NCBI RefSeq assembly: GCF_037975245.1
Contig: NC_092575.1
Location: 3,167,001 to 3,231,000, forward strand
Source of the DNA: Apostichopus japonicus
Lineage: Eukaryota; Echinodermata; Holothuroidea; Aspidochirotida; Stichopodidae
DNA length: 64,000 bases
Reading direction: 5' to 3'
Shown piece after piece: positions 26,281 through 38,134 of the stretch. Every line of letters begins with the position of its first letter. Positions within the stretch are counted from its first letter, which is position 1. The notes beneath the pieces are model-generated. The model had not been told where the DNA came from. It searched no databases and saw only the letters and a list, made by a program, of their open reading frames with translations. The position numbers and the translations under genes are program-made.

Positions 26281-26347
26281 CTCCGCCGGGTTTCGAACCC
26301 GGTCCTTCCGCTTTATATGCGGACACCCTATCCAACTATAGGCGGAG
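26281..26347 (-). tRNA. tRNA-like sequence (pseudo-tRNA or SINE head)
   Basis: On the minus strand a T arm (CCGGG, loop TTCGAAA, CCCGG) and an anticodon arm (TCCGC, loop ATATAAA, GCGGA) are well formed. The loop would place AUA at the anticodon, which reads the tyrosine codon UAU. CTCCG near the 5' end pairs with CGGAG near the 3' end, giving only about five acceptor pairs, and the D arm (TATAGTTGGATAGGGTG) is poor. I therefore favour a degenerate tRNA or a SINE head over a functional tRNA gene. The D-arm phrase is shared with the array at 22922-23095. Confidence 0.5.
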
Positions 26348-27430
26348 TACTTGACTCACGATTAATCACACTGATGATTGGATAACACTATATATTGATA
26401 GGTCATAATGTGGTGAATGGTGGGGTGGGGGGGGGGGATGAGGGACGACCGGGTGGACGTAGATGGTTGAGAGGCTCAGTCCCAAGTTTTCAAAAATTTG
26501 CTACTCGGTTCGTTGATTGATATCACCTCATATCCGTCACTTTCAATTCTCATGTCTAGTCTTCGCTAACGATCGAAATTTAACCGAAATTATTGAAATT
26601 AACGGAATATATTATGTATATTTCGATGATCTGGATGTTCTGTACAGTTAACGCGGTGGAGATCTTACTGCAAAGATATCCGCGCGATCTGTACCTTCGG
26701 ACTTTCGCGATTCCCAATTCTACGGACCATTGGTACATACTTAATTGAAATATTTTCGCTTTGCAGAGCTGAACTTGGATTTTTCGGACCGAAAATATAG
26801 TTTTCTCATCAAGGAACCTGCGTTATTTGTGCGCATTTGTTACACTACACTCAGTTGGGCCATATATATCTCAACAAGAACAACGAAGAACAATGCGCGG
26901 GTATTCTAAAGGTGGTCTGGTCGTAAGTGTAATCAGACATTTTTAGTCTTCACTTCTCATTTATTCCACTTTTAAAGCATATTTTCTCTCCCGGTGGTAG
27001 GCCTACTGCTTTATAAATTTCCAATTTCATATTTTTTCCAGTTATGTTGTTTGTCAGTGCATGTGTGTGTCGGGATGGGTGGGTTGGATTCTCAAGACTC
27101 CCCACACCCCCCCCCCCCCCAACTTCTACTGGTGGCATTTCAGTAATCAGAAGTGGGGACTGTTGCACGGTTGGCACGTGAGATTGAATAGGCCCCCAAT
27201 CCATCCTGTAACTTCACAGGAACTGCCTGGATCAGCGGTTATCGCAGTAATTTTGCATATACAGTAGTACACCCAGTATTCTGTTGTTTATAACTAACCT
27301 GCTGCTATTGTTTCCGTGTGGGAAATAAAGGGCTTAACTTAGTATCGAAAGCACAGGTTTCTCAACCACTCCACTCCGGTTCAGTTTTGTTATATTCTAT
27401 CGAACTCTATCACTGTATCAGTCTATGGTG
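26348..27430. other. Intergenic sequence upstream of PPM1D
   Basis: Nothing coding is seen. G/C homopolymers occur near 26424 and 27106. Confidence 0.4.
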
Positions 27431-27439
27431 TTACACATT

Positions 27440-27657
27440 ACAGAATAACTTTTCGTATTCAAAACCCGGAAGTGCGCGCTCAAAGCTACGTCATACTCAG
27501 TGACCAATGAAATTCTTTCTAAGCGAACAAGTCACAGCACGATCCTCCTATTTTCAAGGGTGAAAGATCACTGGAATACCGCGAAACGAAAGAAACAACG
27601 ACGCGCGATAACTCAGTGGACTGTACATCAGCTACACAACCTACAACACTACAGACC
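27440..27657 (+). promoter_or_regulatory. Probable PPM1D proximal promoter and 5' UTR
   Basis: The segment just before the PPM1D start is locally richer in CpG. It carries a CRE-like octamer TACGTCAT (27487-27494) and a CCAAT box (27504-27508), 10 bases apart. CRE regulation of PPM1D is known in mammals. No TATA box was seen and no transcription start can be fixed. I did not find a convincing pair of p53 half-sites. Confidence 0.45.
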
Positions 27658-28036
27658 ATGCCACATATTAGCGGCTACACACCTATAACAACCATGGACC
27701 AAGAACAGTATCGTATCGTTTCAAGTCCTCAGAAAAATGCACCTAAAAAGAAGAGGACTATGGGGTTGAGAATCTCTAGTGACTCTACAATGGGTGGTAG
27801 AAAGTACCAAGAAGATAGGATTTTGGTTTCCTTTGACCGAAAAGATGATGCCGACTACGCTTGCTTGTGTGTGTTCGATGGCCATGGCGGTGATCAAGCA
27901 GCAATGTATGCCAGAGATCACCTTTGGGAAAACATCAAACAGCAGAACGGATTTTTCTCTCGAAATAAGGAAGAGGTCATGAAAGCGATAAGACAAGGCT
28001 TTCATTTCACTCAGTCTGAAATGTGGAAAGTTCGTC
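27658..28036 (+). CDS. PPM1D: PPM1D exon 1
   Basis: Encodes residues 1-126 plus the first base of codon 127, ending at CGTC|GTAAGT. It holds the metal-binding GGRKYQED and DGHGG motifs and ends at MWKVR, aligning with human MWKKL. The open frame running past the donor to 28116 is intronic. Confidence 0.93.
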
Positions 28037-31000
28037 GTAAGTTAACTCTGTCATTGAAAATGTGTTGTCCCCAGGTGCTGATAGTGATAGTGACACTGTT
28101 GCTGTTACAGCGTTAACTTAGGCCTATTAGTACTAGCCTAATGCCAGTGGATATATTAATTTTGTAATACATACAGAAACTAAAATATACTGAACTCTTA
28201 AGTTAACGCTACAAAGATTAGAAACGTAATCATACACATCTGTACCTCGGCCTATACCATTATAATCGCTAGCCTTGGCCTACATTGTTACACTATCAGT
28301 GGTAGGATCTGCTTACAAATTACATGCACCCGACAATGACAGACAGGTCTAGCTTACCTATGGCTAGCCATAGATGTGTTCTTAAAGTAAGAGACCTTGG
28401 GTGACACGATCAAGCTGGAGATGATTTCATTCGCAAGCATTGTCAATCTATAAAAAAAGCAAACCTGAATCTAACATCTGGTACTGTGGTAGTTGTTTGG
28501 TTAATCTGGCCACTGCCTACTGTAGTGATCGAAGCAGTTACCGTTAATCTAGTTATGTATTACATATTGGGCTGTACCCTTCCCCAGGATATATGTTCCC
28601 TTGTATTGGGAAATAAATTCATCCCAGGTTTATCCTTTTAATAAACAGGTAAAGTAAGTTTGAAAAATGAAAAGCAGTTTCAAATGCTTCTTTTCCCAGT
28701 GGTTTGATCTGGTCAGGATGCAAGTTGCTGACATTGTTGGTTGGTTATACTAACAGGACACACAAGTAGATTCTTTAAACTGACTTTTTTTGCATAAAGA
28801 CTTTCTTTGTGTCTACAAATTCTTTATCCTTCTAGTGGCCTTGTTAAATTGTTTCCCATGTCTTCTTCTGCACAGCATTTTGGCCCAAGACTGCCAGTGG
28901 ATATGCCAGTACTGCCGGGACAACAGTGAGTATGGCTATAATTTGTGGCAGCGACATGTACATCGCCCACGTCGGAGATTCCAGAATCGCCATCGGCCGT
29001 CAAACGAGCAAGGGCGTCGAGGCTGACGTATTGACCAGGGACCATAAACCATCGTTGCCTAGGGAACTGGATCGCATACACAATGCTGGCGGGAAAGTCC
29101 AAAAGAAGTCGGGTGTAGACCGAGTCGTTTGGACCAGGACCAAGAATGACCACCAGGGTCCTCTAAGGAGAAGCACCACCAAGTTTGAAATCCCATTCTT
29201 GGCTGTCTCTAGATCATTAGGCAAGTGTTGTTTGTTTTCTTACGCGGTGCGTTGTTTTGGTCCCTACTTTGTGAGGTAATTCCTTTGTGAGGTAATTCTG
29301 ACGGCTTTCAGGTTCAAATTTTGTGTAGCAAGTTTGAAGTCTCTGACTTTTGTCTTGTATAAATGGGTTAAAACTCATATAAATCTTTGAACTTGTATAG
29401 CAATTTGACCATTTTGCAAAGCATCTTTGCGATGCAATACTGGATAAATTATTCCCTGACAAACATCATGAAAAAAAAATTTGCCTCAGAATCTCAAACA
29501 TTGATTTATCTTGTTTATACCGTGTGTGATTTGATTGCGCAGTCAGTGAAAATGATGAATAACAGTTAGGTGCAAAGAGATCCTGCCCCCTTTGAGATGT
29601 GCAGTAAGGTTAACTGACAAAGTAAAGTACTTATTTCTACCAAAAAGGAAATACTGAATTCAGTTATAACATAGAAAATTACCGATTGGTCTCAGGTCTG
29701 CAAGCTACTCATTTATAGTCTTCTTAGAAATCAATAAAGGCATGGAAGGATACATTTATCACACACAGTCGGCATATGATACCAGCAGACTTGCATGTAA
29801 CCAAAAATCAAACTAAGAAAGTTTGTTCCTGAGGGTATCTCAAACAAATAAACAGTTTGTGCGTGTGTGTGTTGACTATGTTACTGATATAGTACAAAAC
29901 TACAATTGGAAAAACAAAATCCTTTCCAAAACGAAACAGTGAGTAGGCTGTGATAACTTTGTATCAGCTCCAATCTTTTTATGAGCAGTACTTGACAGGT
30001 TTTGATAAAATTGGTTAAATTAATTTTTGCCAAAATGGCCAACATTTTAGTTCAATACATTGTTGGTGAACAACCAGCTCTTACCACGGACATTCTCTAA
30101 TTTTACAGGAGATCTGTGGAGTTACAACTTTGATAGCTGCGAGTACATTGTGTCACCTGACCCAGAGATCTGGCATCACACAATCGACCCAAAAAGCGAA
30201 CGCTTCCTCATCCTAGCCTCGGATGGCCTCTGGAATGTCGCCAGCGTCTACGATTGTGTCAGTATGGTCGATCAGTACAATGTGCATCGTTTGAGCAAGG
30301 TATTGCATAATTCGTCCAAATATATTTTTTGTTAAGCCAATCCAACGTCATATCACCACGTAAAGCTGTGAAAGCAACTTGTGTGTGCTGAAATTTGAGC
30401 TGCCGCCATTAGTTGCCGTTGTCTGGTCTTTTCTTAGAATGTTCTTTTTGTTTTGTTTTTTAAGGAATACTTTTATTGTTGGATAGCTGGTTTTCTGTAT
30501 TTAATTTCTGTATTTAAACGAATTTGTAGATTGAGGTATTGTATTATCTCTATTTTGAGTAAGAAATAAGACAAATATCTTACCCATGGAATCAGCTGAA
30601 ATGTATGAAGTTGATGAAAGACTGATTTGTATTGGGTTTATCATTTTGCTTCATGGTATGGTATGCTTTATGGTTCTATAACTAATACAGTTTTTGCAGT
30701 GAATATGGCATAAAGGAAATTTTCAGAAAGTGTTGCCACCCTGTAGTTTATGACATGCAAGCAACCTAAAAAATTCAAGTCAGTATTAGGGTCTCGGGAA
30801 AAGGCTTGGATGGGTAACTCTACTCAACACAGGAATCAGACTCCCTATATTCTCTGAGTTGAATAGAGACTCTCACTGACGTGTGTAACACTGATTCTGT
30901 CAAGGTTGGCTTCTTTTCATCATTTCTTTCACAGATGTGCTGTGATAACCGTAACCTAGTCTGTATGTAGCTTAGCCTAGCCTACTTTATACGTTTGTAT

Positions 31001-32010
31001 CAGGCAAACATCAATACATAACCAAGACCTACCACACTTTCATGTATCCTAGCCTAGTTTATATGATTGTATCAGGCTGATGACATGACATTCTTTGTCT
31101 CATCTATTTATAGACCGGTGGCCTCATGAAGGAAACCATCTCTCACAAACTGGTCAAGAGGGGGATGGACCTCTGGAACTTCCGCATGCTGAGAGCCGAC
31201 AACATCACCGTGATCACCTGCTTCTTTGAGATCCCGGAGATGCTCGACGACGAGGACGACCGGCTGGAACTCGACTCGGTCAGGGATTGGGCAAAGGCCG
31301 GTCTTAGGATGAAAGGCCCTCACCCTGAAGAGGTCAGTCTGGTCAAGCCACCTCTCAGGCGGCGACAGGCCTGTCCCAAGCTCTCGTCCTTGGAGAACTA
31401 CAACATGGACTACTGCAAGGGCAAAGACAAGAGAAGGGGGACCGACTATCGCTTCCCGTACTGGATCGACAGCGACCTAGGGTGGCACACGAACTCCCTG
31501 CATCAGGTACCCAGGGTGAAGACGTGTAGCTGCAGCAAGGTGAAGAACGGAGTGCGGGAAGTGCAAGCCAGGGCGAGACACTCGAGTTCAAGTTCAAAGA
31601 GCTCGGGTTCAAAGGTGACCATGAACAAGATCATGTACCCACGGCCAAGAGTGGGCGAGAAGAGAGCCCTGGACGGTGGCCGCGAGGACGAAACGCCGAA
31701 GAAGTTGAAACTGGACGATGGCGATAGAAGACGGGACAGCATCCAAGCGGGCCGTTCCCCAGACAGCAGCAGCTCTGACATTGATGTGTCTCCTTGTTCT
31801 GCCGGCGCAGATTGTATTAACCATTTTCAGAAGAGGCAAGAAAAACCTGTCCTCTCACCTCCTCTGCCGTCCGAAAACAGTCCCAACTCGGAAAACGTGG
31901 AATTGATGACTCCGTCTCCGAGTAGAAGAAAGTCCGTTCGACGGTCACCCAGAATCCAGGCAGCCGCTCTGACAATCCCAAAGAGCAGACGGTCGTGCAG
32001 AATACGATGA
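27658..32010 (+). CDS. PPM1D: PPM1D/Wip1 protein phosphatase (complete, 4 exons)
   Basis: Exons 27658-28036, 28876-29220, 30109-30299 and 31114-32010 join in frame to 603 residues, against 605 in human PPM1D. The product is a PP2C-family, metal-dependent Ser/Thr phosphatase. In vertebrates it acts in the nucleus, removing phosphate from p53, ATM, Chk2, H2AX and p38 to end the DNA-damage response. Visible PP2C motifs are GGRKYQED (46-53), DGHGG (74-78), STAGTT (138-143), HVGDSR (158-163), DHKP (182-185), FLAVSRSLGD, SDGLWN (from 279) and RADN (332-335). GVDRVVW followed by GPLRRST matches the PPM1D-specific basic B-loop and separates it from other PP2Cs. The C-terminal 260 or so residues are charged and low complexity, include MTPSPS, and end in basic clusters. 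The ATG at 27658 is the first in frame; 27694 has a stronger Kozak context (ACCATGG) and would remove 12 residues. The gene is convergent with RFC5. Confidence 0.95.
28037..28875 (+). other. PPM1D intron 1
   Basis: A GT-AG intron of 839 bp, phase 1, ending in TTCTGCACAG. No other feature is seen. Confidence 0.9.
28876..29220 (+). CDS. PPM1D: PPM1D exon 2
   Basis: Encodes FWPKTASGYASTAGTT through FLAVSRSLG, which aligns with human WPKTMTGLPSTSGTT through FLAVARALG. It supplies the HVGDS and DHKP core and the basic B-loop. It ends TTAG and is followed by GCAAGT, a non-canonical GC donor. The joined codon (G plus GA) makes the glycine of the conserved LGDLW. Confidence 0.93.
29221..30108 (+). 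other. PPM1D intron 2 with GC donor
   Basis: An 888-bp GC-AG intron: the donor is AG|GCAAGT and the acceptor TTTTACAG. No in-frame GT alternative preserves the conserved protein at this point. No other feature is seen inside. Confidence 0.85.
30109..30299 (+). CDS. PPM1D: PPM1D exon 3
   Basis: Encodes DLWSYNFDSCEYIVSPDPE through NVHRLSK and ends at AAG|GTATTG in phase 0. It contains SDGLWN, whose aspartate is a conserved metal ligand of PP2C enzymes. Confidence 0.93.
30300..31113 (+). other. PPM1D intron 3
   Basis: A GT-AG intron of 814 bp, phase 0. Near its 3' end (about 30962-31075) there are two diverged copies of a sequence containing CTAGCCTA and TTTGTATCAGGC or a close variant. Confidence 0.88.
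31114..32010 (+). CDS. PPM1D: PPM1D exon 4 (terminal)
   Basis: Encodes residues 306-602 plus the end, opening TGGLMKETISHKLVKRGMD and RMLRADN, the last PP2C motif. An acidic patch (DDEDDRLELD) follows, then a long tail rich in Ser, Lys and Arg with no predicted fold. It ends at TGA 32008-32010. It is the most GC-rich coding exon in the window. Confidence 0.93.
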   Translation, partial: TGGLMKETISHKLVKRGMDLWNFRMLRADNITVITCFFEIPEMLDDEDDRLELDSVRDWAKAGLRMKGPHPEEVSLVKPPLRRRQACPKLSSLENYNMDYCKGKDKRRGTDYRFPYWIDSDLGWHTNSLHQVPRVKTCSCSKVKNGVREVQARARHSSSSSKSSGSKVTMNKIMYPRPRVGEKRALDGGREDETPKKLKLDDGDRRRDSIQAGRSPDSSSSDIDVSPCSAGADCINHFQKRQEKPVLSPPLPSENSPNSENVELMTPSPSRRKSVRRSPRIQAAALTIPKSRRSCRIR

Positions 32011-35000
32011 GCGGGATTCAGCCCACCGCATCTTTCAAATATACCTCTCTCTACCTGCAAGGTATTTTTAATTTTTTTTTAAATATTTTGTTTTTATAAT
32101 CAGTTTGGGCATTTTTTGGTGAGCATTGTCTCACCCTAGGTTTGCACTTCCCCGAATCGGTGCTCGTTTTTTATCCGCAGTGATCGAGATTGGTATCACC
32201 CTCGTTTTCATTTTGAAATTTCAAACTTTTTATCGACGTCACAGATGTCTTCACGCACCAAAGTTGACAGAGAAACCTAGAATTGATTTGTGCATCGATA
32301 AGTGATAAGACGTGGTGGTTTAGAAAATGAAATAACTTTACAGATCTTAGCACCAGGTTGTAAATTGCCTTTTTCGCTCGACCAATTTAAATCGGGCATT
32401 GGGAAATCGTGTGAAAAGATATCGGTCACGCTAATCGATCGACTCAAAATGAATTCTGACGTTGGCATCGCTTCCACAAGACTTTCAAGTACTGTGTCAA
32501 GAGTTTCATTGTAAAGGCAGACTACATGTGGCATTATTAAACTGCAGGTTTGACCCAAACTAATAAAACCAACCCCAGTGACTGCTAGGGCGTTACAGCT
32601 TGGGTTTTGAGTGCTATGTACCTGCCGTGGTGACTCGCAAGTTTCTTTTGTCAAAGAATAGTTTGCAGAGCTGGGTCATCACTATGATGAAGTGGGTAAT
32701 GAGTGTGTAAAATATTCTTTTTTTGCCAAAGAAAGAAAGAAACAACAGGACAGTCAATGGTTTTTGTGTTGTTTTTGATAGACCTCGTCACTAGACTCAA
32801 TAGCTTTTCATTATGGAAAAACAAAAGAAAAAGTGAAGGGCCCACCTTTTCATCTGGAAAGGCTATGGACAATTTTGATGTATAAATTAAGATGGATTAG
32901 AGATAAAATGGGGAAAAGCCTGATAATTCAGAAGTGTTATCAACTTAGGGCCATGTCCAGTTGAAAAGTTTCACGGTGGAAAGATTATTTTCAGAGTCGA
33001 GAAGCTTGTGGTACAGCGTAGAAGCGAACCCAACCTGTTGTATAATTTACCCTAAAATAATAGAGATGCTTGTCTTGAAAAGTCCCATAAAGATAAGGAA
33101 TTAATGTGCTGTTAGTGAAAATATGTATAGTTTTAAAAAGTGACTGATATTTGTCATTGTGATGTCATAGTGTACCACTAAGAGTGGACATATTTTTCTT
33201 TGTTGTCATTTAATTTTTGTTTGTTTCCCTATGCATATTTTCAAGGGTTAACTTAAAATAAATGTTGGTAGTGAAAATAATGCTTAAGAAGATGGTAGAT
33301 CTGAAAATTTCAATATTTGCGAATATCCTATCGGCAAATATCCATATCTACCACGGAAAATGAAAAAGGAAAGAAATTTTGAGTTGTTCATCACTAGCAT
33401 TGTAAAGTAGGGTATTCGTGATGGCCGGGTTTGCTTTCTATTGGCAAAGGAGAAGAAACAAAATGGGCGATAATAAACGCGAGTTTTCACCGATTACAGT
33501 TTTTACAAATTTTGAGATGTTAGTCTGGGTTTAAACTTAAAAACTGGAGAAGAGTTGTTGGTTCCTCCACCCTAGTGTTTTCGAAGCTCAGGGATATTAA
33601 AGCAAAATGACTCTCGTACGATTACCATTCATTCATTTGGATGTTTTATTTCTAGCGCATTTGTGCCTTTGCAATTGGTTTCACGGCATTGGAGTGCTTT
33701 CATTGACGAAAAAGTACATTAGCGTTGAATTTCTTCCAATTATCAATTCTTGTATAATACAGATATCTAACCAAAGGAATATTTTTTAAACAATTTTATC
33801 AATATTTTGAGGCATTTCACCATATTGTGTGTTAATGGACTTCATCATTTTAACATTGAACATTTTAGCATAATTTTTACACATTGCTTATCTTTTTGGT
33901 GTATCCAAAGAGCATATTTTTAAATTTTTTAAAGCCACAAAGTTTTAAAAGTAGTTTTGAATTGTTTCTTGATGTGAATTATTTAGACATCAGAAAATTG
34001 AAGTGTTTGTCCAAAATTTTGCAAACAATATTTTTCACCGAGCCTGCTGGTACAAGTTATGATTCAAAATAAAATTGAAATTGGGCAAATCAAACCCATT
34101 GATAGTTACATGAACAATTCATGAAAATACTGTCTGTCACACACTTTTTCATATCAATATAATAATCATAATTTGAGAAGCAATGAGAAAATTTTGAAGT
34201 TTTTTAACTTTATTATTATTATGAGCTAGGGCATTGAAAATATTTTCATCCAGATCGAATGAAAATGCTTCTTTAATTCTCACCTCAGAGGTCACTGGAG
34301 TTGACCTTACGTACAAATGGTTATACATGTAAGAGTTTAAACAGACATGACTCTAAATGGAATATCTAATTATGAGATGCAGAAAGAAAGAACAATGACA
34401 CATATTGAGGCCAAAAATGTTAACAAAATATTTTTGTTTTTATTGTTAAGTATTCTTTGAAAAGTACAAAAATATGAAATGTCCTGTGATGTCACTTCCA
34501 CGGAATACATAGATTCAGTTGGTTGTGATGTTTGCATCGTATGAATAACTTGAAATGTGGTTCAAATGCAGTCCTTACTATTATTTAATTAAATATAAAA
34601 TTATTTGGAAGTAAAAGGTTTTCTCTCAAAAATAATTGCCAGTTGTGTCTACTTTGGCATTCTTCCAAAATGATCCTTTTATGCATTAAACAGACACTAC
34701 ATTTATTATATTCACATTTTGAATTTTAAAACTCAGTTTTTTTAGAGAAATATAGTCATGATTTAAGTCGGATTGTTGAGTTTCATTTCAGAAGCAACGT
34801 CCTTACGGTCACTGCTATGAAGTTATCCTTATTCACATTGTATCACACAATACTGTTGTAGTACCATACTTAAGGACATTGACTTTAAGATAATCATTAT
34901 ATCGTATATCTTTACTATGTAGTAAATGTGTGTTAACAATATAACTATTGATGACTATCTAACATCGTCAGTAAGATACGTAATTTACGATTATGCTGTT

Positions 35001-37358
35001 GTATGTTTATTACATATTTGTATGGATATATATTATCTCATATAATCGTTGATTCACATAATATGACACAATAGGTAATGTATATTAGCATGTCAATGCG
35101 GGAGTTGAGTTGTTCATGTTGCCCCAGACTTAAGGTGCATTTTGTCCAAAGTTTGTAATGTACAGTAGGCTAGGCACTTCTATTAAATATTGTAGCCCTA
35201 GGCTTAAAATGTCGTTGCTTTATTTGGAAAAGTAACAATGTCGTTTTTTGACACTATTAGGAAAATAAAAAAAGCTAGCCAAACAGTTTGAACAAAATCT
35301 ATTTTAATGCGGAGATATGCCATTCTTAGAAATGCGAGAAGCAGCTACCAAAAAAAAAAAAAAAAGTAGCTAAAGATAATGTACGACATATCGAAGAGTA
35401 CTTGAAGAATTATATTTGTAACGATGTACATAGACTGGTGTATTTAGAAGTGTGAAGTTCTGTGAACTGGCGGTTTAAAAACAATCAATTATGATTTAAT
35501 TTTGAGGGATTGCTAAAGGTACAAGATAACTTGAAGCTACTGTATACGTCTTCTGTTTGTGGCACGAATAAGTTAAATGCAACCACTTTCATTTTCTTTA
35601 AGTTGTATGTGATCTTGACATTTTGATACGGGTATGGTTGCATTTCTTGCTTCTGTCGTTCTGTTAAAATTGTCGAAGTTTAGGGAATCGATTTTTTCCC
35701 ATGTCATTTCAGTTTTGTAATTTTATTTGTAGGTTCAGGACGTCTCTTTCTGTTTTGTATTTTGGGTGCGAAGAATATGTTACTATGGGTACGCAAGGTG
35801 GGGTATGTCCAATCTGTTAGAACATTTCAATGAATTACGTTGGAGAATTCGTCATTGTAATGGAATTCAAGAGTATTTTTTCCTACTTGGGTCTTTTTCC
35901 GATACACAACCAAATTTATTTTACATGGTTTTTTTCTTTTTCTTCTTCACAATTATAGAAGCACATAGACACTTTCAATGTTTTCTAATGTATGTATAAA
36001 CAACTTTCCGATATACTTGAGACAAATAGAATCTCTCTCACAATGACAAATAATCCCTTTTTCATGAAATTTGTATTGTCTTGTGTTTTCCTAACCAACA
36101 TCTGATTTCAATTCCACCGAGTAACATAGCAACCTGGATGATAAATCGCTAAACTTATGTAATTAATCATCTCGCTACATTCTCTCGATACTGAGTATGA
36201 TTACCTTACTAAGGGATGCTTAACTTTCAGTCCGTCTTGAAATCTCTTGGACAAGAAGGTATGATAATTAGTTACGTGACTTCAAAGGGTTAGGAAGCCA
36301 ACTAAACCCCCTACCCATGGAATACTTGTCGATGAACACTGTCTTTCCTTTAAAGGCATTGAAGACTCGCCCCGAACAGCGTGCTGCCATCTTCAAAAAG
36401 TTAACTATCCGTTGCTTGCAAGTGAAGTTTTTCTCTTGTCGCTACAAAATGCAGACAGTAATGAAACGTGATACCTTGTTATCTTTAGCTGGACTTGAGA
36501 TGTCCATGGCTGTATCGTTTGTACACTGTGCTGTGGGTATTGACTGCAGCTGTATGTACTGACTGTACACTAGCGTCCTCATCTGATGGGTGTTTAGCTC
36601 TCATCATCTGACCACCGTCTCCAATATTGAGGGAGGTGAAGGCACACCGTTCATCGCTGCAGTACAGTTGTGTTGATCAACAGTTGTTCCGAATCCCCAC
36701 TTTCCAAACCACATATATGTGATCCGTGAGAGAATCCTTCCAACAACACTGCACAGCAACAATTTGGAATAATTCAGGAGAATCCTGCTAAGAGTTTGAA
36801 CCTGGAATCTCGGGGTAGACATTCGGAACAGCTACACCAAACCTTCAGACAGATACATTGCTGTGCCATTAATTTTGAAATGATTTATACTTATGTCAAA
36901 ATAACCCAAACTTATGCCACCTATAGCAAGAGAAATCGGTTTGGCTAAACTGCCTAACAAATGCTTCTTTAAACAAGAATATGACAACCTATGTTACGAG
37001 GATTCATGTCCAACTTTATCGGTTTCAAGTTCTGCTTTTATGTTGTTAAGGCACCCAGAAATGCATCCTGCCTTAAAACCTTGTCACCACTACCAACTTA
37101 CAGGACTTGGGAGTGCATAACCAACTTAAAGGAGGTGTTTGCATGACAATGATACCAAACATCAGCTGTACTCACTAGTCTAGTCTCATATTTCTTTCTC
37201 TTCTTGCTGAAAAAGATTCAAGTAACTAGTAACTGCAAATATCAGTTGATGTGACACCTTGTAGTTTGATTAGAATATGCAAGGTAAGCTAGGCGTATCT
37301 GCTATGGAATTGCAATATGTTAGGCTAAGGACTGATGTCTGTTTTGGAAGGAGCCATA
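32011..37358. other. PPM1D 3' UTR and convergent intergenic region
   Basis: No further coding exon is supported on either strand. Potential polyadenylation signals (AATAAA) occur at 32572 and again near 33258, 34070 and 35263, so the 3' UTR length is unknown. The region is very AT-rich. Confidence 0.45.
32572..32577 (+). terminator. Candidate PPM1D polyadenylation signal
   Basis: The first AATAAA after the stop codon, about 560 bases downstream. Later copies are also possible. Confidence 0.3.
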
Positions 37359-37484
37359 GATTTGTCATTTAGTTTCCCATTATTCAGGAACAAAATGTAT
37401 CATTGCATTGTCTGGTGCAATATTGCACCAGACAATGCAATGATACATTTTGTTCCTGAATAATGGGAAACTTAATGACAAATC
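37359..37484. repeat. 126-bp near-perfect palindrome with no spacer
   Basis: Two 63-base arms (37359-37421 and 37422-37484) are reverse complements with one mismatch and no loop. The centre is GCAATATTGC and the outer ends are GATTTGTCAT and ATGACAAATC. Such a structure can extrude as a cruciform or be transcribed into a long hairpin RNA. It lies in the gap between the 3' ends of PPM1D and RFC5. Confidence 0.93.
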
Positions 37485-38134
37485 ACCTACATTAAACGTT
37501 GATTGTTCAGTTTGTGGATTTATGGGAATTAATTCAAAGAGCAAGAAAAATGTCAAAATATGAGAGAGATATACTGTACATTCACAAGTTTTCTTTTCAA
37601 GAAGAGATTGTTAACAAAAAGACAGTCATGTAAAATATATTGCTTTGCAAGTCCTAGACAACATTAATGGAAGACATTTTGTGATCCATGGATAATCTAG
37701 TAGTATGAATAGCTTAGATAAGTAATAGAACATGCTCTGAAGCACATTGGAAGTAGGTATCAAATATATCTGACTAATGTAAACATGCAGCAAAGTGACA
37801 TATAAAAGTTTGCACCACAACAGCAGTTTGACCTGTACATTAATATATCTGTTCGAGGTGTGAATCACACTTCTGAGCAGTAATATCTCTTGCATGTATT
37901 GGCAACCTGAAATTAACATATCAGTTATCATTAAAGTCACATTTGTGTTCATGCACAATTGACAATGTCAAGGATTGTTCTTCAGTTTGAAAGAGCTAAG
38001 TTTTTTACTGGCCGATATAACATTATGACATGATAGATAGGATGGGTTGTCAGGACAACTGTCACTGGTGAAAACCTACTGCCGAGGGGCTCCTTTAACT
38101 GAAGATACTAAATCCATTTAATTAACAGTACCCT
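37485..38134. other. Non-coding intergenic sequence
   Basis: No gene is supported and no structure stands out. Confidence 0.4.

Noticed and set aside
26281-26347. Functional tRNA-Tyr gene with AUA anticodon
   Set aside because: The acceptor stem and D arm are poorly formed, and the D-arm phrase is shared with a repeat array, so a pseudo-tRNA or SINE head is more likely.
28037-28116. Extension of PPM1D exon 1 past 28036
   Set aside because: A strong GTAAGT donor lies at the point where homology ends, and joining to 28876 restores the conserved WPKT block.
29221-29279. PPM1D exon 2 reading through to a stop at 29277-29279
   Set aside because: The conserved LGDLWSY block is only recovered by splicing at the GC donor to 30109.
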